A DNA stretch of 64,000 nt, from the NCBI GenBank assembly GCA_964371615.1, contig CAYJMS010000001.1:868001-932000 (forward strand). Direction: 5' to 3'. The translations under genes and the position numbers were made by a program. Under the pieces are notes generated by a model, which was not told the origin of the DNA, searched no databases, and was given only the letters and a program-made list of their open reading frames with translations. Below, one piece after another: positions 32,741 to 41,604 of this stretch. The DNA comes from SpSt-333 sp964371615 (GTDB lineage: Bacteria; Bacteroidota; Ignavibacteria; UBA10030; UBA8401). Every line of letters begins with the position of its first letter. The first letter of the stretch is position 1.

Positions 32741-33880
32741 ATGGTTTATGTGCATACGGCGTTTCTATTCTTTTTTCTGTCATCACTGTATGCACAGGAA
32801 TCGATCGTCACGGTGCAGGTCATTCCGCATTCATTTGCACGTGATTCGAGCGCAAAGATATTCATTGCAGGCAATCAGCTCGGTATCGGGAATTGGACTC
32901 CCAATGCTGTATCGCTGCATCGAATGAATGATTCCACCTGGCTTTTCTCAGGCTCTTTTACCCGTGGCACTGTGCTGCAATTTAAGATTACCAATGGATC
33001 GTGGGATGGTGAAGCTTTGTACGACAGCACATCCGTACCGCGAAATATCGTCATCGAAGTAACGAAAGATACGACAGTGATCCTCCGACCGTTATTCTGG
33101 AAAACACAACTCAGGAGAATGAAACCGGAATCTACCGTGAAAGGGAAAGTCGTTTTTCACCGGCAAATGGCCGGCGAAGGATTGAACCACCGGCGTGATG
33201 TGATGGTCTGGCTTCCGCCATCCTATGAAACGCACACGTCAAAACGATATCCGGTCTTGTACATGCATGACGGTCAAAACATCGTCGATCCATCAACCGC
33301 ATTTACGGGATACGACTGGAGAGTGGACGAGGTAGCCGACAGTCTTATTGCACTTAAGGCCATTGAGGAGATCATCATTGTCGGTCTTTATAACACGCCA
33401 GACCGGCTGCCGGAATATTCCGACTCACCCCTAGGATCGGCATACTTAAATTTTGTCGTGAACATTGTCAAACCAATGATCGATTCTGCCTATCGTACAA
33501 AACCGGATCGGAAACATACAGCGGTGATGGGTTCATCCATGGGTGCACTCAGTTCTTTGCTTTTTGCATGGGAACGGCCGGATGTCTTCGGCGCCGTTGC
33601 CTGCCTTTCGACCTCATTTTGGTATGATGATGAGAAGACGCTGAATGAGATAAAGGAATTTACCGGGCACAAAAAGGATGTACGGATCTACCTCGATTGC
33701 GGCGAACGGGAAAAGGATTTGCTCGGCGGATATCGCCGGATGGTTGACATACTTAAAACGAAGGGTTTTAGGAAGGGGAAGGATCTTGAGTTTCACATCG
33801 AATCAAAAGGAGTGCACACCGAACACTCGTGGGCACAACGTGTGTGGAGACCGCTGATATTTTTATACGGGAAAAAATAA
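32741..33880 (+). CDS. Secreted esterase with N-terminal CBM20-like domain
   Basis: A 379-residue exported protein (MVYVHTAFLFFFLSSLYA, then Gln). Residues 25-115 look like a starch-binding CBM20/48-type beta-sandwich (GNQLGIGNWTPN). The rest is the EstD/PF00756 alpha/beta hydrolase fold: nucleophile elbow GSSMGALS (Ser about 268), Asp in the DGQN region and a His near EHSWAQR. It likely hydrolyses a carbohydrate ester. The frame is open to a few bases upstream but the signal peptide fixes the start. Confidence 0.82.
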   Translation: MVYVHTAFLFFFLSSLYAQESIVTVQVIPHSFARDSSAKIFIAGNQLGIGNWTPNAVSLHRMNDSTWLFSGSFTRGTVLQFKITNGSWDGEALYDSTSVPRNIVIEVTKDTTVILRPLFWKTQLRRMKPESTVKGKVVFHRQMAGEGLNHRRDVMVWLPPSYETHTSKRYPVLYMHDGQNIVDPSTAFTGYDWRVDEVADSLIALKAIEEIIIVGLYNTPDRLPEYSDSPLGSAYLNFVVNIVKPMIDSAYRTKPDRKHTAVMGSSMGALSSLLFAWERPDVFGAVACLSTSFWYDDEKTLNEIKEFTGHKKDVRIYLDCGEREKDLLGGYRRMVDILKTKGFRKGKDLEFHIESKGVHTEHSWAQRVWRPLIFLYGKK

Positions 33881-33981
33881 AAAGTGGCGGCAGGGGAGAT
33901 GAATTGTGGTGAAGGGAGAAGGTATCTCTTATTAATTCGTTTGAAACTAATCCCGACACCATAAATCCAATACCAATATCC

Positions 33982-34476
33982 TCACTTCTTTTTCCTTATA
34001 TCATTGTTTTTTTTCTTCGACTCTTTTTCCAGCATCTTCTTGTACCCGATCATTTTTCGGGTCAGAGTTTTGTCTCCCACGCCAAGTATCTGTACCGCAA
34101 GTAAACCTGCATTTTTTCCCCCGCCGATTGCGACGGTTGCTACCGGAACGCCGCCGGGCATTTGGGCGATCGACAGCAACGAATCCAAACCGTCCAGAGA
34201 CTTCGTCCTGATCGGAACACCGATGACGGGAAGCGGAGTATGCGCAGCAGACATACCCGGCAGATGTGCCGCACCGCCGGCTCCTGCAATGATCACTTTA
34301 ATCCCCCGTGAATGGGCAGTGGAGGAATACTTGGCCATAAAATTCGGCGTCCGGTGGGCGGACGTTATCTTCATCTCGTACGGCACGCCGAATTCATCGA
34401 GAACAAATGCCGCTTCCTGCATGGTAGGAAGATCCGAATCGCTTCCCATAACGATACCGACGAGTGGTTTCTTCAT
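33982..34476 (-). CDS. purE: N5-carboxyaminoimidazole ribonucleotide mutase
   Basis: A 164-residue PurE class I enzyme, step of de novo purine synthesis that converts N5-CAIR to CAIR. Visible motifs: MGSDSDLP near the N-terminus, SAHRTP (about residues 40-45, His general acid) and GAGGAAHLPGM. The Lys-rich C-terminal tail (KKKNNDIRKKK) is unusual. It lies 49 bases downstream of purK on the same strand, so purK-purE is an operon. Confidence 0.95.
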   Translation of the reverse strand: MKKPLVGIVMGSDSDLPTMQEAAFVLDEFGVPYEMKITSAHRTPNFMAKYSSTAHSRGIKVIIAGAGGAAHLPGMSAAHTPLPVIGVPIRTKSLDGLDSLLSIAQMPGGVPVATVAIGGGKNAGLLAVQILGVGDKTLTRKMIGYKKMLEKESKKKNNDIRKKK

Positions 34477-34524
34477 GGCTGTAAAAAATTAAGTGTGGTG
34501 ATTGTCGTCTCTATTGAAACACTG

Positions 34525-35664
34525 TCACAGACGAATTTTTTTCTCTAACGCCGTGGCGTGCTTTACGATTTGCTGAACCGAATTCCCGACGATCGTAAGG
34601 TGCCCCATTTTTCTCCCGGGCCGCGATGTTCTTTTTCCGTAGAGGTGGAAATGGGCGTCGGGATTCCGGAGCGCTGTTTTGTACACATCCGTCATTGTTT
34701 GTGGATTTTGTTTGCCCAACAGATTGATCATAACGGCAAAGCGTCCGGTCATTGCCGTCGAACCGAGCGGAAGTCCCATCACTGCTCGGATATGATTCTC
34801 GAATTGCGATGTCACACATCCTTCGATCGTGTAATGTCCGGAATTATGCGGTCGGGGGGCCATTTCATTGACGATAATTCCGACCGTATCGGAGAAGAAG
34901 AGTTCGACGCCGTAGAGGCCGAATCCATGGACTGCTTTCACCGATTCTACAGCAATCTCTTCCGCCATACGGAGCTGCTTTTTTGAGATGGGCGCCGGAG
35001 CGATCACAGTGTGACAGATATGATTCTTCTGTATTGTTTGAACCACCGGATAAACCTTGATTTCCCGCCGAGTACGGACCACCATCACCGCAAGTTCCAT
35101 CGAAAAATCGATAAACGATTCTGCCATTAAACTGCTATGCCGGCCGGAGAGATGCTGCACTGCTGCAGTAAATTCTTTTTCATTCCGGACCAGCGCATTT
35201 CCATATCCGTCGTATCCCATTTTTCGTGATTTAAGGAGAAATGGTTTTCCGAGAATGGCTACGACATCCGCATATGAAAAATGTTTTTCTACATCGAGAA
35301 ATCGTGGGACCGGTATGCCCTTGCGGGAAAGGATCTCCTTCTGCAGCAATTTATCCTGAATGAGCGAAATGGTGCCGGAGGTAGGAAGAACCGGTTTGCC
35401 CAACCGCTCAAGCATTGCCAACCGTTGGTGATCGACAAATTCATTCTCCAAAGTAATGACGTCGCAGCGGCGGGCAAAGCGTTTCATCAACGGCGCATCG
35501 TCCACCCACCCGACAAACTCTTGATGAGTCAGTTGGCCGGCGGGGGAGAGGTGTTCTTTTTCAAGGATGGCGACGTCGAAGCCGAGCCGAATCGCTGCCT
35601 GCGCGGACATCTTTGCCAGTTGTCCTCCGCCGAGTATGCCGATACAGATTTTCTTTTCTGCCAT
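34525..35664 (-). CDS. purK: N5-carboxyaminoimidazole ribonucleotide synthase
   Basis: A 379-residue ATP-grasp enzyme that carboxylates AIR with bicarbonate. IGILGGGQLAKM opens the N-terminal domain, ENEFVDHQRL and the flexible loop near KSRKMGYDGYGN bind ATP, and NEMAPRPHNSGHYTIEG is the carboxylate-binding signature. The frame is open to 35703 but the ATG at 35664 (MAEKKICIGIL) fits the family's start. It precedes purE. Confidence 0.95.
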   Translation of the reverse strand: MAEKKICIGILGGGQLAKMSAQAAIRLGFDVAILEKEHLSPAGQLTHQEFVGWVDDAPLMKRFARRCDVITLENEFVDHQRLAMLERLGKPVLPTSGTISLIQDKLLQKEILSRKGIPVPRFLDVEKHFSYADVVAILGKPFLLKSRKMGYDGYGNALVRNEKEFTAAVQHLSGRHSSLMAESFIDFSMELAVMVVRTRREIKVYPVVQTIQKNHICHTVIAPAPISKKQLRMAEEIAVESVKAVHGFGLYGVELFFSDTVGIIVNEMAPRPHNSGHYTIEGCVTSQFENHIRAVMGLPLGSTAMTGRFAVMINLLGKQNPQTMTDVYKTALRNPDAHFHLYGKRTSRPGRKMGHLTIVGNSVQQIVKHATALEKKIRL

Positions 35665-35691
35665 AGTGCGTTGACCGTATCTACAAAATGA

Positions 35692-35721
35692 AATGTCGGA
35701 CAATGTACTTCGTCCGACATT
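35692..35721 (-). terminator. Hairpin after the flavoprotein gene
   Basis: AATGTCGGA (35692-35700) and TCCGACATT (35713-35721) are a perfect 9-bp inverted repeat with a 12-base loop. On the minus strand it lies between the flavoprotein stop and the purK start and is followed by TCATTTT, a weak T run, so it may end the flavoprotein transcript. Confidence 0.5.
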
Positions 35722-35775
35722 GTTCTATTGCAGTAAAGATAAATGGAAAAGGACCGATTAGCAATACGGAAAGTG

Positions 35776-37044
35776 TTATCGTGATTCGACCAGAGACGCG
35801 ATACGTCCCGCATGATCTCCGGCAACAAATCCGGTGGAAAATGCCGCTTGGAGATTATATCCGCCGACCGGACCGGCGATATCGAGAATTTCGCCGCACA
35901 GAAACAAACCGGGAACGATCTTCGATTCCATCGTCGTCCGTTCAATCTCCGTCAACGAAACGCCGCCGGCGGTCACTTCCCCGCCGTCCAGAGGAATTTC
36001 CCGTACCGTTCCAATGGAGCATTGTTTCAGTGTTGCGGTGAGTGCGTTCCGTTCTGTTTTTTTTAATTGATGGAGTTTCGTTGTCTCATTGATTTCCGAC
36101 AGTGAGAGTACGTACGTGGCAAGTTTTTGTGGGACGAGTTGCTCCGCAAGAGTCAGTGCGGTGCGATTGATATTCGATGCGATATCGGCAAGCAATTTCC
36201 TGTGTAACGCTTCCCGGTCGAATTCAGGATAGAAATCGACACAGATGGTAACTCGTTTCCCTTGTTCAAATTCCGCAGATGCTCCTTTGCTGATCTCCAA
36301 TGTTGCGGGTCCGGAAATTCCCCGATGGGTAAAGAGCATATCCCCTTTCCAGGAAGCGACGCTGCTGCTTCCGCACATCGCTGTCAGCAAACAATCCCGA
36401 ATCGGAGTTCCCTGCCATTGCGGCGGTGGAACGGGAGTGAGGTATATTGGAGCCAAGGCCGGTTTTAACGGTACGATCGTATGGCCAAGTTCCTTTGCCC
36501 ATCGAAATCCGTCTCCCGTCGTACCGGTTTTCCGGTACGACAATCCTCCCGTTGCAATGACAACCGTTTTCGACCGGAAAGTTTTTGTCATGGTCGATAT
36601 CGTGAAAAGTCCGCCCGGCTCCCTGACAATCTGCGTTACGGGAGCGGTTGTACGCACCTCTACTCCGGCGCGCGACATGAGCCGCTGCAATGCCCTGACG
36701 ACATCGTCGGCATCATGGCTCACCGGAAACACCTTTCCGTTGTCCCGGACGTATGTTTCGACACCTTCATGATGGAGGAGGTCAAGAAGGTGATTGTTGG
36801 TAAATGTGTGGAAGGAATACGTGAGAAACCGGGATTCGACGGAACGGAATTGCTTCAGCATCGTGCGGATATCGCTTCCGTTGGTGATGTTACATTTCCC
36901 GCCGCCGGAAATCAGTATTTTGATTCCTGGTTTTTTGTTTTTTTCCAAAAGGAGGACGCGATTTCCCGGAATTGTTCCCCGCCATGCGGCAATCATTCCG
37001 GCAGCACCGCCACCGATCACGATCGTACTATAGATATCTTGCAT
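35776..37044 (-). CDS. HI0933/YhiN-type NAD(P)/FAD-dependent oxidoreductase
   Basis: A 422-residue flavoprotein. Near the N-terminus is the FAD-binding GxGxxG-type VIGGGAAGMIAAW and the family-typical KPGIKILISGGGKCNITN; near the C-terminus GGVSLTEI and GEILDIAGPVGGYNLQAAFSTG. Members have been linked to redox modification, but the substrate is not established. An upstream TTG (37053) is an alternative start; ATG at 37044 is preferred. It is divergent from uppS and followed by a hairpin. Confidence 0.9.
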   Translation of the reverse strand: MQDIYSTIVIGGGAAGMIAAWRGTIPGNRVLLLEKNKKPGIKILISGGGKCNITNGSDIRTMLKQFRSVESRFLTYSFHTFTNNHLLDLLHHEGVETYVRDNGKVFPVSHDADDVVRALQRLMSRAGVEVRTTAPVTQIVREPGGLFTISTMTKTFRSKTVVIATGGLSYRKTGTTGDGFRWAKELGHTIVPLKPALAPIYLTPVPPPQWQGTPIRDCLLTAMCGSSSVASWKGDMLFTHRGISGPATLEISKGASAEFEQGKRVTICVDFYPEFDREALHRKLLADIASNINRTALTLAEQLVPQKLATYVLSLSEINETTKLHQLKKTERNALTATLKQCSIGTVREIPLDGGEVTAGGVSLTEIERTTMESKIVPGLFLCGEILDIAGPVGGYNLQAAFSTGFVAGDHAGRIASLVESR

Positions 37045-37092
37045 TATTTCCAATATACAGAGAACTTAACTCCCGTAAAAACGTCTAAATCG

Positions 37093-37121
37093 TTGATTAT
37101 CTCTCATTAAAAGAGTATCTT
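37093..37121 (+). promoter_or_regulatory. Candidate promoter of the envelope operon
   Basis: TTGATT (37093-37098), a 17-base spacer and TATCTT (37116-37121) precede uppS. It resembles the housekeeping consensus in both boxes imperfectly. Confidence 0.35.
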
Positions 37122-37186
37122 TACAAAGCTTATTACGCATGCCCATGCGGAAAGTCCGTATTTTTTCACAAACTTCGAGGAACACG

Positions 37187-38029
37187 TTGGCAAAAGGGAT
37201 GACCCGTGCAACCGGTCAGGATAAAAAATTGCAGGAACGACTCCAAAAGAACGGTGCAATTCCGAACCATATAGCCATAATTATGGATGGGAACGGACGG
37301 TGGGCAAAAAAGAGAGCATTGCCTCGTGTAGCAGGACATCATGAAGGGGTCAATTCTGTCCGTGATATCGTTGAATCGTGCGGTCAAGTAGGGGTGAGAT
37401 ATTTGACGCTGTATACTTTTTCGACAGAAAACTGGAAACGTCCCCAGGACGAGGTTTCCATTCTGATGCGGTTGTTGTTGAGTTCCCTGCGTGATGAATG
37501 TGATAATCTCCATAAAAACAATGTTCGGTTGAAAACCATCGGCGATTTTTCATCTCTTCCGGAAGATGTACAAAACGAATTCCTCGATGCGATAGATCTG
37601 ACCAAGAACAATACGGGCTTGACGCTTGTTCTCGCATTAAGTTACAGCGGCCGTTGGGATATCAATTATGCCATGCGGAATATTGCAGAGAAAGTGAAGA
37701 CCGGAGCGATCCGTCCGGAAGCGATTACCGACGATGTGATTTCGGAACATCTTTCGACCAAAGGCATCCCCGATCCGGATCTGCTGATCAGAACCAGCGG
37801 TGAATTGCGCATCAGTAATTTTCTCCTCTGGCAGTTGGCGTATTCCGAAATGTATGTGACCGACGTCTTGTGGCCCGATTTTCGACGGTCACAATTGTAT
37901 CAGGCAATAGAATCATTCCAAAACAGAGAACGACGGTTCGGATTAGTCAGCGAACAGGTCGGGAAATCCTCAAAATCCACTTCAAAAAACTACGTGCGGC
38001 GGCTATTGAAAAGTGTCTCCGGAAGTTAA
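37187..38029 (+). CDS. uppS: Isoprenyl transferase (undecaprenyl diphosphate synthase)
   Basis: A cis-prenyltransferase of about 280 residues that condenses isopentenyl diphosphate onto farnesyl diphosphate to make the C55 carrier for cell-wall and lipopolysaccharide sugars. Visible: IAIIMDGNGRWAKKR (catalytic Asp), TLYTFSTENWKRP, the loop SGRWDI and LLIRTSGELRISNFLLWQ. Several starts are possible: ATG at 37139, 37145 or 37199; the TTG at 37187 has GAGG six bases upstream and is chosen. It leads the operon, with bamA 15 bases behind. Confidence 0.9.
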   Translation: MAKGMTRATGQDKKLQERLQKNGAIPNHIAIIMDGNGRWAKKRALPRVAGHHEGVNSVRDIVESCGQVGVRYLTLYTFSTENWKRPQDEVSILMRLLLSSLRDECDNLHKNNVRLKTIGDFSSLPEDVQNEFLDAIDLTKNNTGLTLVLALSYSGRWDINYAMRNIAEKVKTGAIRPEAITDDVISEHLSTKGIPDPDLLIRTSGELRISNFLLWQLAYSEMYVTDVLWPDFRRSQLYQAIESFQNRERRFGLVSEQVGKSSKSTSKNYVRRLLKSVSGS

Positions 38030-38044
38030 CATCAGAAAAACCGA

Positions 38045-40432
38045 GTGAATAAATTATATCTCACATTGTTCCTTCTCCTGGTGAGCACTTTAGTGTTCGC
38101 CCAGGAAAATTTTCAGCAGCCGAAACAGTACAAAGTTCTCGGTATTTCGGTCACGGGAAATACTCTCGCAGAACCGGCCGCAGTGATCGGGAATTCCGGT
38201 TTGAAAATCGGGGATGAAATCTCCGTTCCCGGCGAGCAAACACGGAACGCCATACTGCGGCTCTGGAATCTCAGGATATTCGCCACCATTGGAATCGAAG
38301 CGGAAAATATCGTCGGCGACGGCGTCTATTTGCTGATCAGAGTGGAAGAATATCCCCGGTTGGAAAAAGTGATCTACGTCGATAATGAGGAACTGGATGA
38401 AGAGGATCTCGATAAGAAGATTAACCTGACCAAAGGTCAGATCATCTCGCCACAGGAAATCAATAAGATAATAAAGACGATAAAAAAAGCGTATGAAGAA
38501 GAGGGATACTTGCAGGCGAACGTCACGCCTGAATTGATCGACACCGACGACGAAACGGCAAAAGGGCGGAAAGTCCTGAAGTTGACGATCGATGAAGGTT
38601 CCGATGCGCGCATTCGTGAAATTATTTTTTACGGCAATTCGTTCTATGATGACGATGAATTAATCGGCGAACTGCCGGATATTCATGTCAAACGGTGGTG
38701 GAAATTCTGGCGGTCGGGAAAGTTGGAAAAGAAAGTGTACGATGATGCGAAACAGGCACTGTTGAATTTTTATAAGAAGAACGGATTTCGCGACGCTGAA
38801 TTGATCACGGACTCTGTTGATTTCGTCGATAACGAAAGCATTTACCTGAAATTCTATATCCATGAGGGGCCGCAATATAAGATTGGAACCATCACATGGG
38901 AAGGCAATACTGTCTTCAAAACGGAAGCATTGAGTGCCCGGTTGGGATTTACGGAAGGCGAGATCTATAACGCGCAGAAATTCGAGCAGAATCTGAGGGG
39001 AAATGAAGAACAGACCGATGTTGCATCGCTCTATTTGGATAACGGTTACCTGACCGTCTCCATCGAACCGGAAGAAGTGAAGGCGGGCGACGATGTCCTC
39101 AACCTGGTGATCCGCATTCGGGAACGAAATCAGTTTACCATCAGTTCTGTGGATATTCGCGGGAACACCAAGACGCAGGAACGGGTGATCCGGAGGGAAT
39201 TGTATGTGCGTCCCGGAGATTTCTTCAGCAGATCGAACATCATTCGGAGCATCCGTCAGTTGTCGGTATTGAATTATTTTAATCCGGAAAAAATAAAACC
39301 GGATACTAAATTCATCGATGATAAGAATGTCGATGTCGTGTTTGAAGTGGAAGAGAAATCGAGCGACACATTCAACGCGTCGGTCGGTTACAGCGGTGCA
39401 TTCGGTGCTACCGGTGCGCTTGGTCTGACGTTCAATAATTTCGATATCTCCGAACCATTCTCCGGCGGCGGAGGACAGGTATTGAACTTCGACTGGCAGT
39501 TTGGCGAAGGGAGCCGATACCGTACGTTCTCTATTTCATTCCGCGAACCGTGGGTCTATGACACACCGACATCGTTCGGATTTAGTCTTTACGATACAAA
39601 GCAGGATTACTACATCAAGATCCGACAGACCGGCGGAACCATCAGTGTCGGACGTAGGTTGAAATGGCCCGATGATTATTTCAGTGCGACATGGACATTT
39701 CGATTCCAGCAGAATAATGTGGAAGATATTTATGGCTCGAGCTATTACAGCAGTCTGTACCGTTCCGGTGTCAGCAGCCAATTCAGTATTTCGCAGGTGA
39801 TCCAGCGGAACAGCGTCAACAGTCCTCTCTTCCCGACGCAGGGAAGCAACATCTCCCTCTTTACGGAAATAGCCGGTTCGCCGATTCTGCCGGGAGATGC
39901 CGTGTACAACAAACACATTTTTAATGCCGATTTCTATATACCGATCTTCAATAACTCGCGGCTCGCTCTCTATTTCGGATCGCAGTACGGCGCAATCTTT
40001 GGTTTCAACGACGCATATACCGATATCCCGTACATCGAAACATTCTATATGGGGGGAACAGGATTGGGGCAGATTGCAACGACTCCGTTGCGCGGATATG
40101 AGGACCGGAGCATTGCGCCGATCGATGTGCAAAACCGGTATCTGCCCGGAACCGTCATGTCGAAACAGACGGCGGAGATCCGCTTTAATGTTGCACTGAA
40201 TCCTATTCCGATTTATTTTCTCGGATTTGCCGAAGCAGGAAATGTGTGGCAAAACATGAAAAAGACCGAGATATTCGATCTCAAACGGTCCGCTGGTTTG
40301 GGAGCGCGGCTTTTAATCAATCCAATCGGATTGCTTGGATTTGACTACGGGTATGGATACGACAGTTCTATTCCGGGTGTAAAAACCCCGTCCGGTTGGA
40401 AATTTCATTTCCAATTCGGCAGAGGATTTTAA
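38045..40432 (+). CDS. bamA: Outer-membrane protein assembly factor BamA
   Basis: A 795-residue Omp85 protein. After a signal peptide ending VFA (Gln follows), five POTRA domains cover about residues 30-430 and the C-terminal 16-strand barrel the rest; the conserved lid-loop motif reads LRGYEDRSI, a variant of the usual VRGF, and the protein ends GRGF. It inserts barrel proteins into the outer membrane. It uses a GTG start, 15 bases after uppS. POTRA 3 carries a long acidic and basic insert near DIHVKRWWKFWRSGK. Confidence 0.95.
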   Translation: MNKLYLTLFLLLVSTLVFAQENFQQPKQYKVLGISVTGNTLAEPAAVIGNSGLKIGDEISVPGEQTRNAILRLWNLRIFATIGIEAENIVGDGVYLLIRVEEYPRLEKVIYVDNEELDEEDLDKKINLTKGQIISPQEINKIIKTIKKAYEEEGYLQANVTPELIDTDDETAKGRKVLKLTIDEGSDARIREIIFYGNSFYDDDELIGELPDIHVKRWWKFWRSGKLEKKVYDDAKQALLNFYKKNGFRDAELITDSVDFVDNESIYLKFYIHEGPQYKIGTITWEGNTVFKTEALSARLGFTEGEIYNAQKFEQNLRGNEEQTDVASLYLDNGYLTVSIEPEEVKAGDDVLNLVIRIRERNQFTISSVDIRGNTKTQERVIRRELYVRPGDFFSRSNIIRSIRQLSVLNYFNPEKIKPDTKFIDDKNVDVVFEVEEKSSDTFNASVGYSGAFGATGALGLTFNNFDISEPFSGGGGQVLNFDWQFGEGSRYRTFSISFREPWVYDTPTSFGFSLYDTKQDYYIKIRQTGGTISVGRRLKWPDDYFSATWTFRFQQNNVEDIYGSSYYSSLYRSGVSSQFSISQVIQRNSVNSPLFPTQGSNISLFTEIAGSPILPGDAVYNKHIFNADFYIPIFNNSRLALYFGSQYGAIFGFNDAYTDIPYIETFYMGGTGLGQIATTPLRGYEDRSIAPIDVQNRYLPGTVMSKQTAEIRFNVALNPIPIYFLGFAEAGNVWQNMKKTEIFDLKRSAGLGARLLINPIGLLGFDYGYGYDSSIPGVKTPSGWKFHFQFGRGF

Positions 40433-40480
40433 AACATAATTTATTTACTATCTATTAATTCCACACTTAACGAGGTTATT

Positions 40481-41002
40481 GTGAAAAGAACACTCTCCAC
40501 TCTCGCGCTGCTGTTGCTTGTCTCTCTCGGCGCACTGTCGCAACAGGCAGCACTGAAGATCGGCTACGTCAATTCTGAAAAAATTATCGCCGAACTTCCT
40601 GAAGCAAAAGAAGCCCAGCAAAAACTCGAAGCGCTTGTCAAAAGCTGGCAGGATGAAATCGAAAAACGTGGACAGGCCCTGCAGGCTAAATTTGAAGAAT
40701 ATCAGAAGCAGGCAAATATGCTGAACGAATCGGCAAAACAGGTCCGCCAGAAAGAACTGGTCGACGAAGAACAGAAACTGAACTCCTATCGTTCCGAAAA
40801 ACAGCAGGAACTAGCCGTGCAGCGAGAAAAGATCATGAAACCGATCCAGGAAAAGGTCTTCAAAGCGATTGAACGCGTCGCCAAAGATAAAAAACTCTCA
40901 TTCGTATTCGATCGTGCAACAGAAGTACCGGTACTCTATGCCGATCCGTCGTATGACTATACTCCCGATGTGATCATCTACCTGAAACGGGGCGGCAAAT
41001 AA
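40481..41002 (+). CDS. OmpH/Skp-family periplasmic chaperone, copy 1
   Basis: A 173-residue exported protein (GTG start; signal ending GALS with Gln next). The core is a long coiled coil from about residue 45 to 130 (KSWQDEIEKRGQALQ...), preceded by the family's N-terminal strand LKIGYVNSEKI and ended by a strand LSFVFDRAT. It probably acts with bamA as a tentacle-like chaperone for unfolded outer-membrane proteins. A paralogue follows 48 bases downstream. Confidence 0.9.
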   Translation: MKRTLSTLALLLLVSLGALSQQAALKIGYVNSEKIIAELPEAKEAQQKLEALVKSWQDEIEKRGQALQAKFEEYQKQANMLNESAKQVRQKELVDEEQKLNSYRSEKQQELAVQREKIMKPIQEKVFKAIERVAKDKKLSFVFDRATEVPVLYADPSYDYTPDVIIYLKRGGK

Positions 41003-41050
41003 TCTAATCACATAGCGGCAACTGCATTCCGTTGCCGTGGAGAGACTGCT

Positions 41051-41563
41051 ATGAAAAAAATATTGTTTTCCGTTTGTCTGTTCGTGTTTGCTGTTTCAGC
41101 CGACGCACAGAGCAAGATTGCATACATCAATTCGCAATCTATTATGGAGCAATTACCCGAAGCGCAGGACGCCCAGAAACAATTGGACGCCGTAACGCAG
41201 GAATGGCAAGCCGAAATGAATCGGATGGCCTCAGAGATCCAGCGTAAAGTAGAGGATTATGACAAACGAAAGCTTATCCTGACGGACAAGCGCCGGGCAG
41301 AAATCGAAAAGGAACTGCAGGAACTGGACGCCAAGATGATCGACTTCCGTAATCAAAAATTCGGCACAAATGGCGAACTCTTTACGAAGCAGGGTGAATT
41401 GATGAAACCGATTCAGGAAAAGCTCTTTAAAGCGGTGAAAGATGTTGCCGATGCGGAAGGATACGATTATGTCATCGATCGCAGCAGTTCCACGCTGCTC
41501 TTATATGCCAATGCCTCTCACGATTTGACACAAAAAGTGCTCGAAAAAATTCAACAAAAATAA
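41051..41563 (+). CDS. OmpH/Skp-family periplasmic chaperone, copy 2
   Basis: A 170-residue paralogue of the preceding gene, with the same plan: signal peptide ending SADA (Gln next), KIAYINSQSIMEQLPEA, a long coiled coil and DYVIDRSSSTLLLY near the end. The tandem pair has diverged well beyond simple duplication. The two may form mixed trimers or serve different client sets, which is inference. Confidence 0.9.
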   Translation: MKKILFSVCLFVFAVSADAQSKIAYINSQSIMEQLPEAQDAQKQLDAVTQEWQAEMNRMASEIQRKVEDYDKRKLILTDKRRAEIEKELQELDAKMIDFRNQKFGTNGELFTKQGELMKPIQEKLFKAVKDVADAEGYDYVIDRSSSTLLLYANASHDLTQKVLEKIQQK

Positions 41564-41570
41564 TCAACGT

Positions 41571-41599
41571 AAGTCCCGATATTTCGGGACTTACTTTTT
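41571..41599 (+). terminator. Intrinsic terminator-like hairpin inside the envelope operon
   Basis: AAGTCCCGA (41571-41579) and TCGGGACTT (41584-41592) form a perfect 9-bp stem with loop TATT, followed by ACTTTTTA. It lies between the second chaperone gene and lpxD, both on the same strand. Confidence 0.7.
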
Positions 41600-41604
41600 A
41601 CAGT

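Noticed and set aside
37139..37198. ATG at 37139 or 37145 as the uppS start
   Set aside because: No ribosome binding site before them; TTG 37187 has GAGG at suitable distance, though the case remains open.
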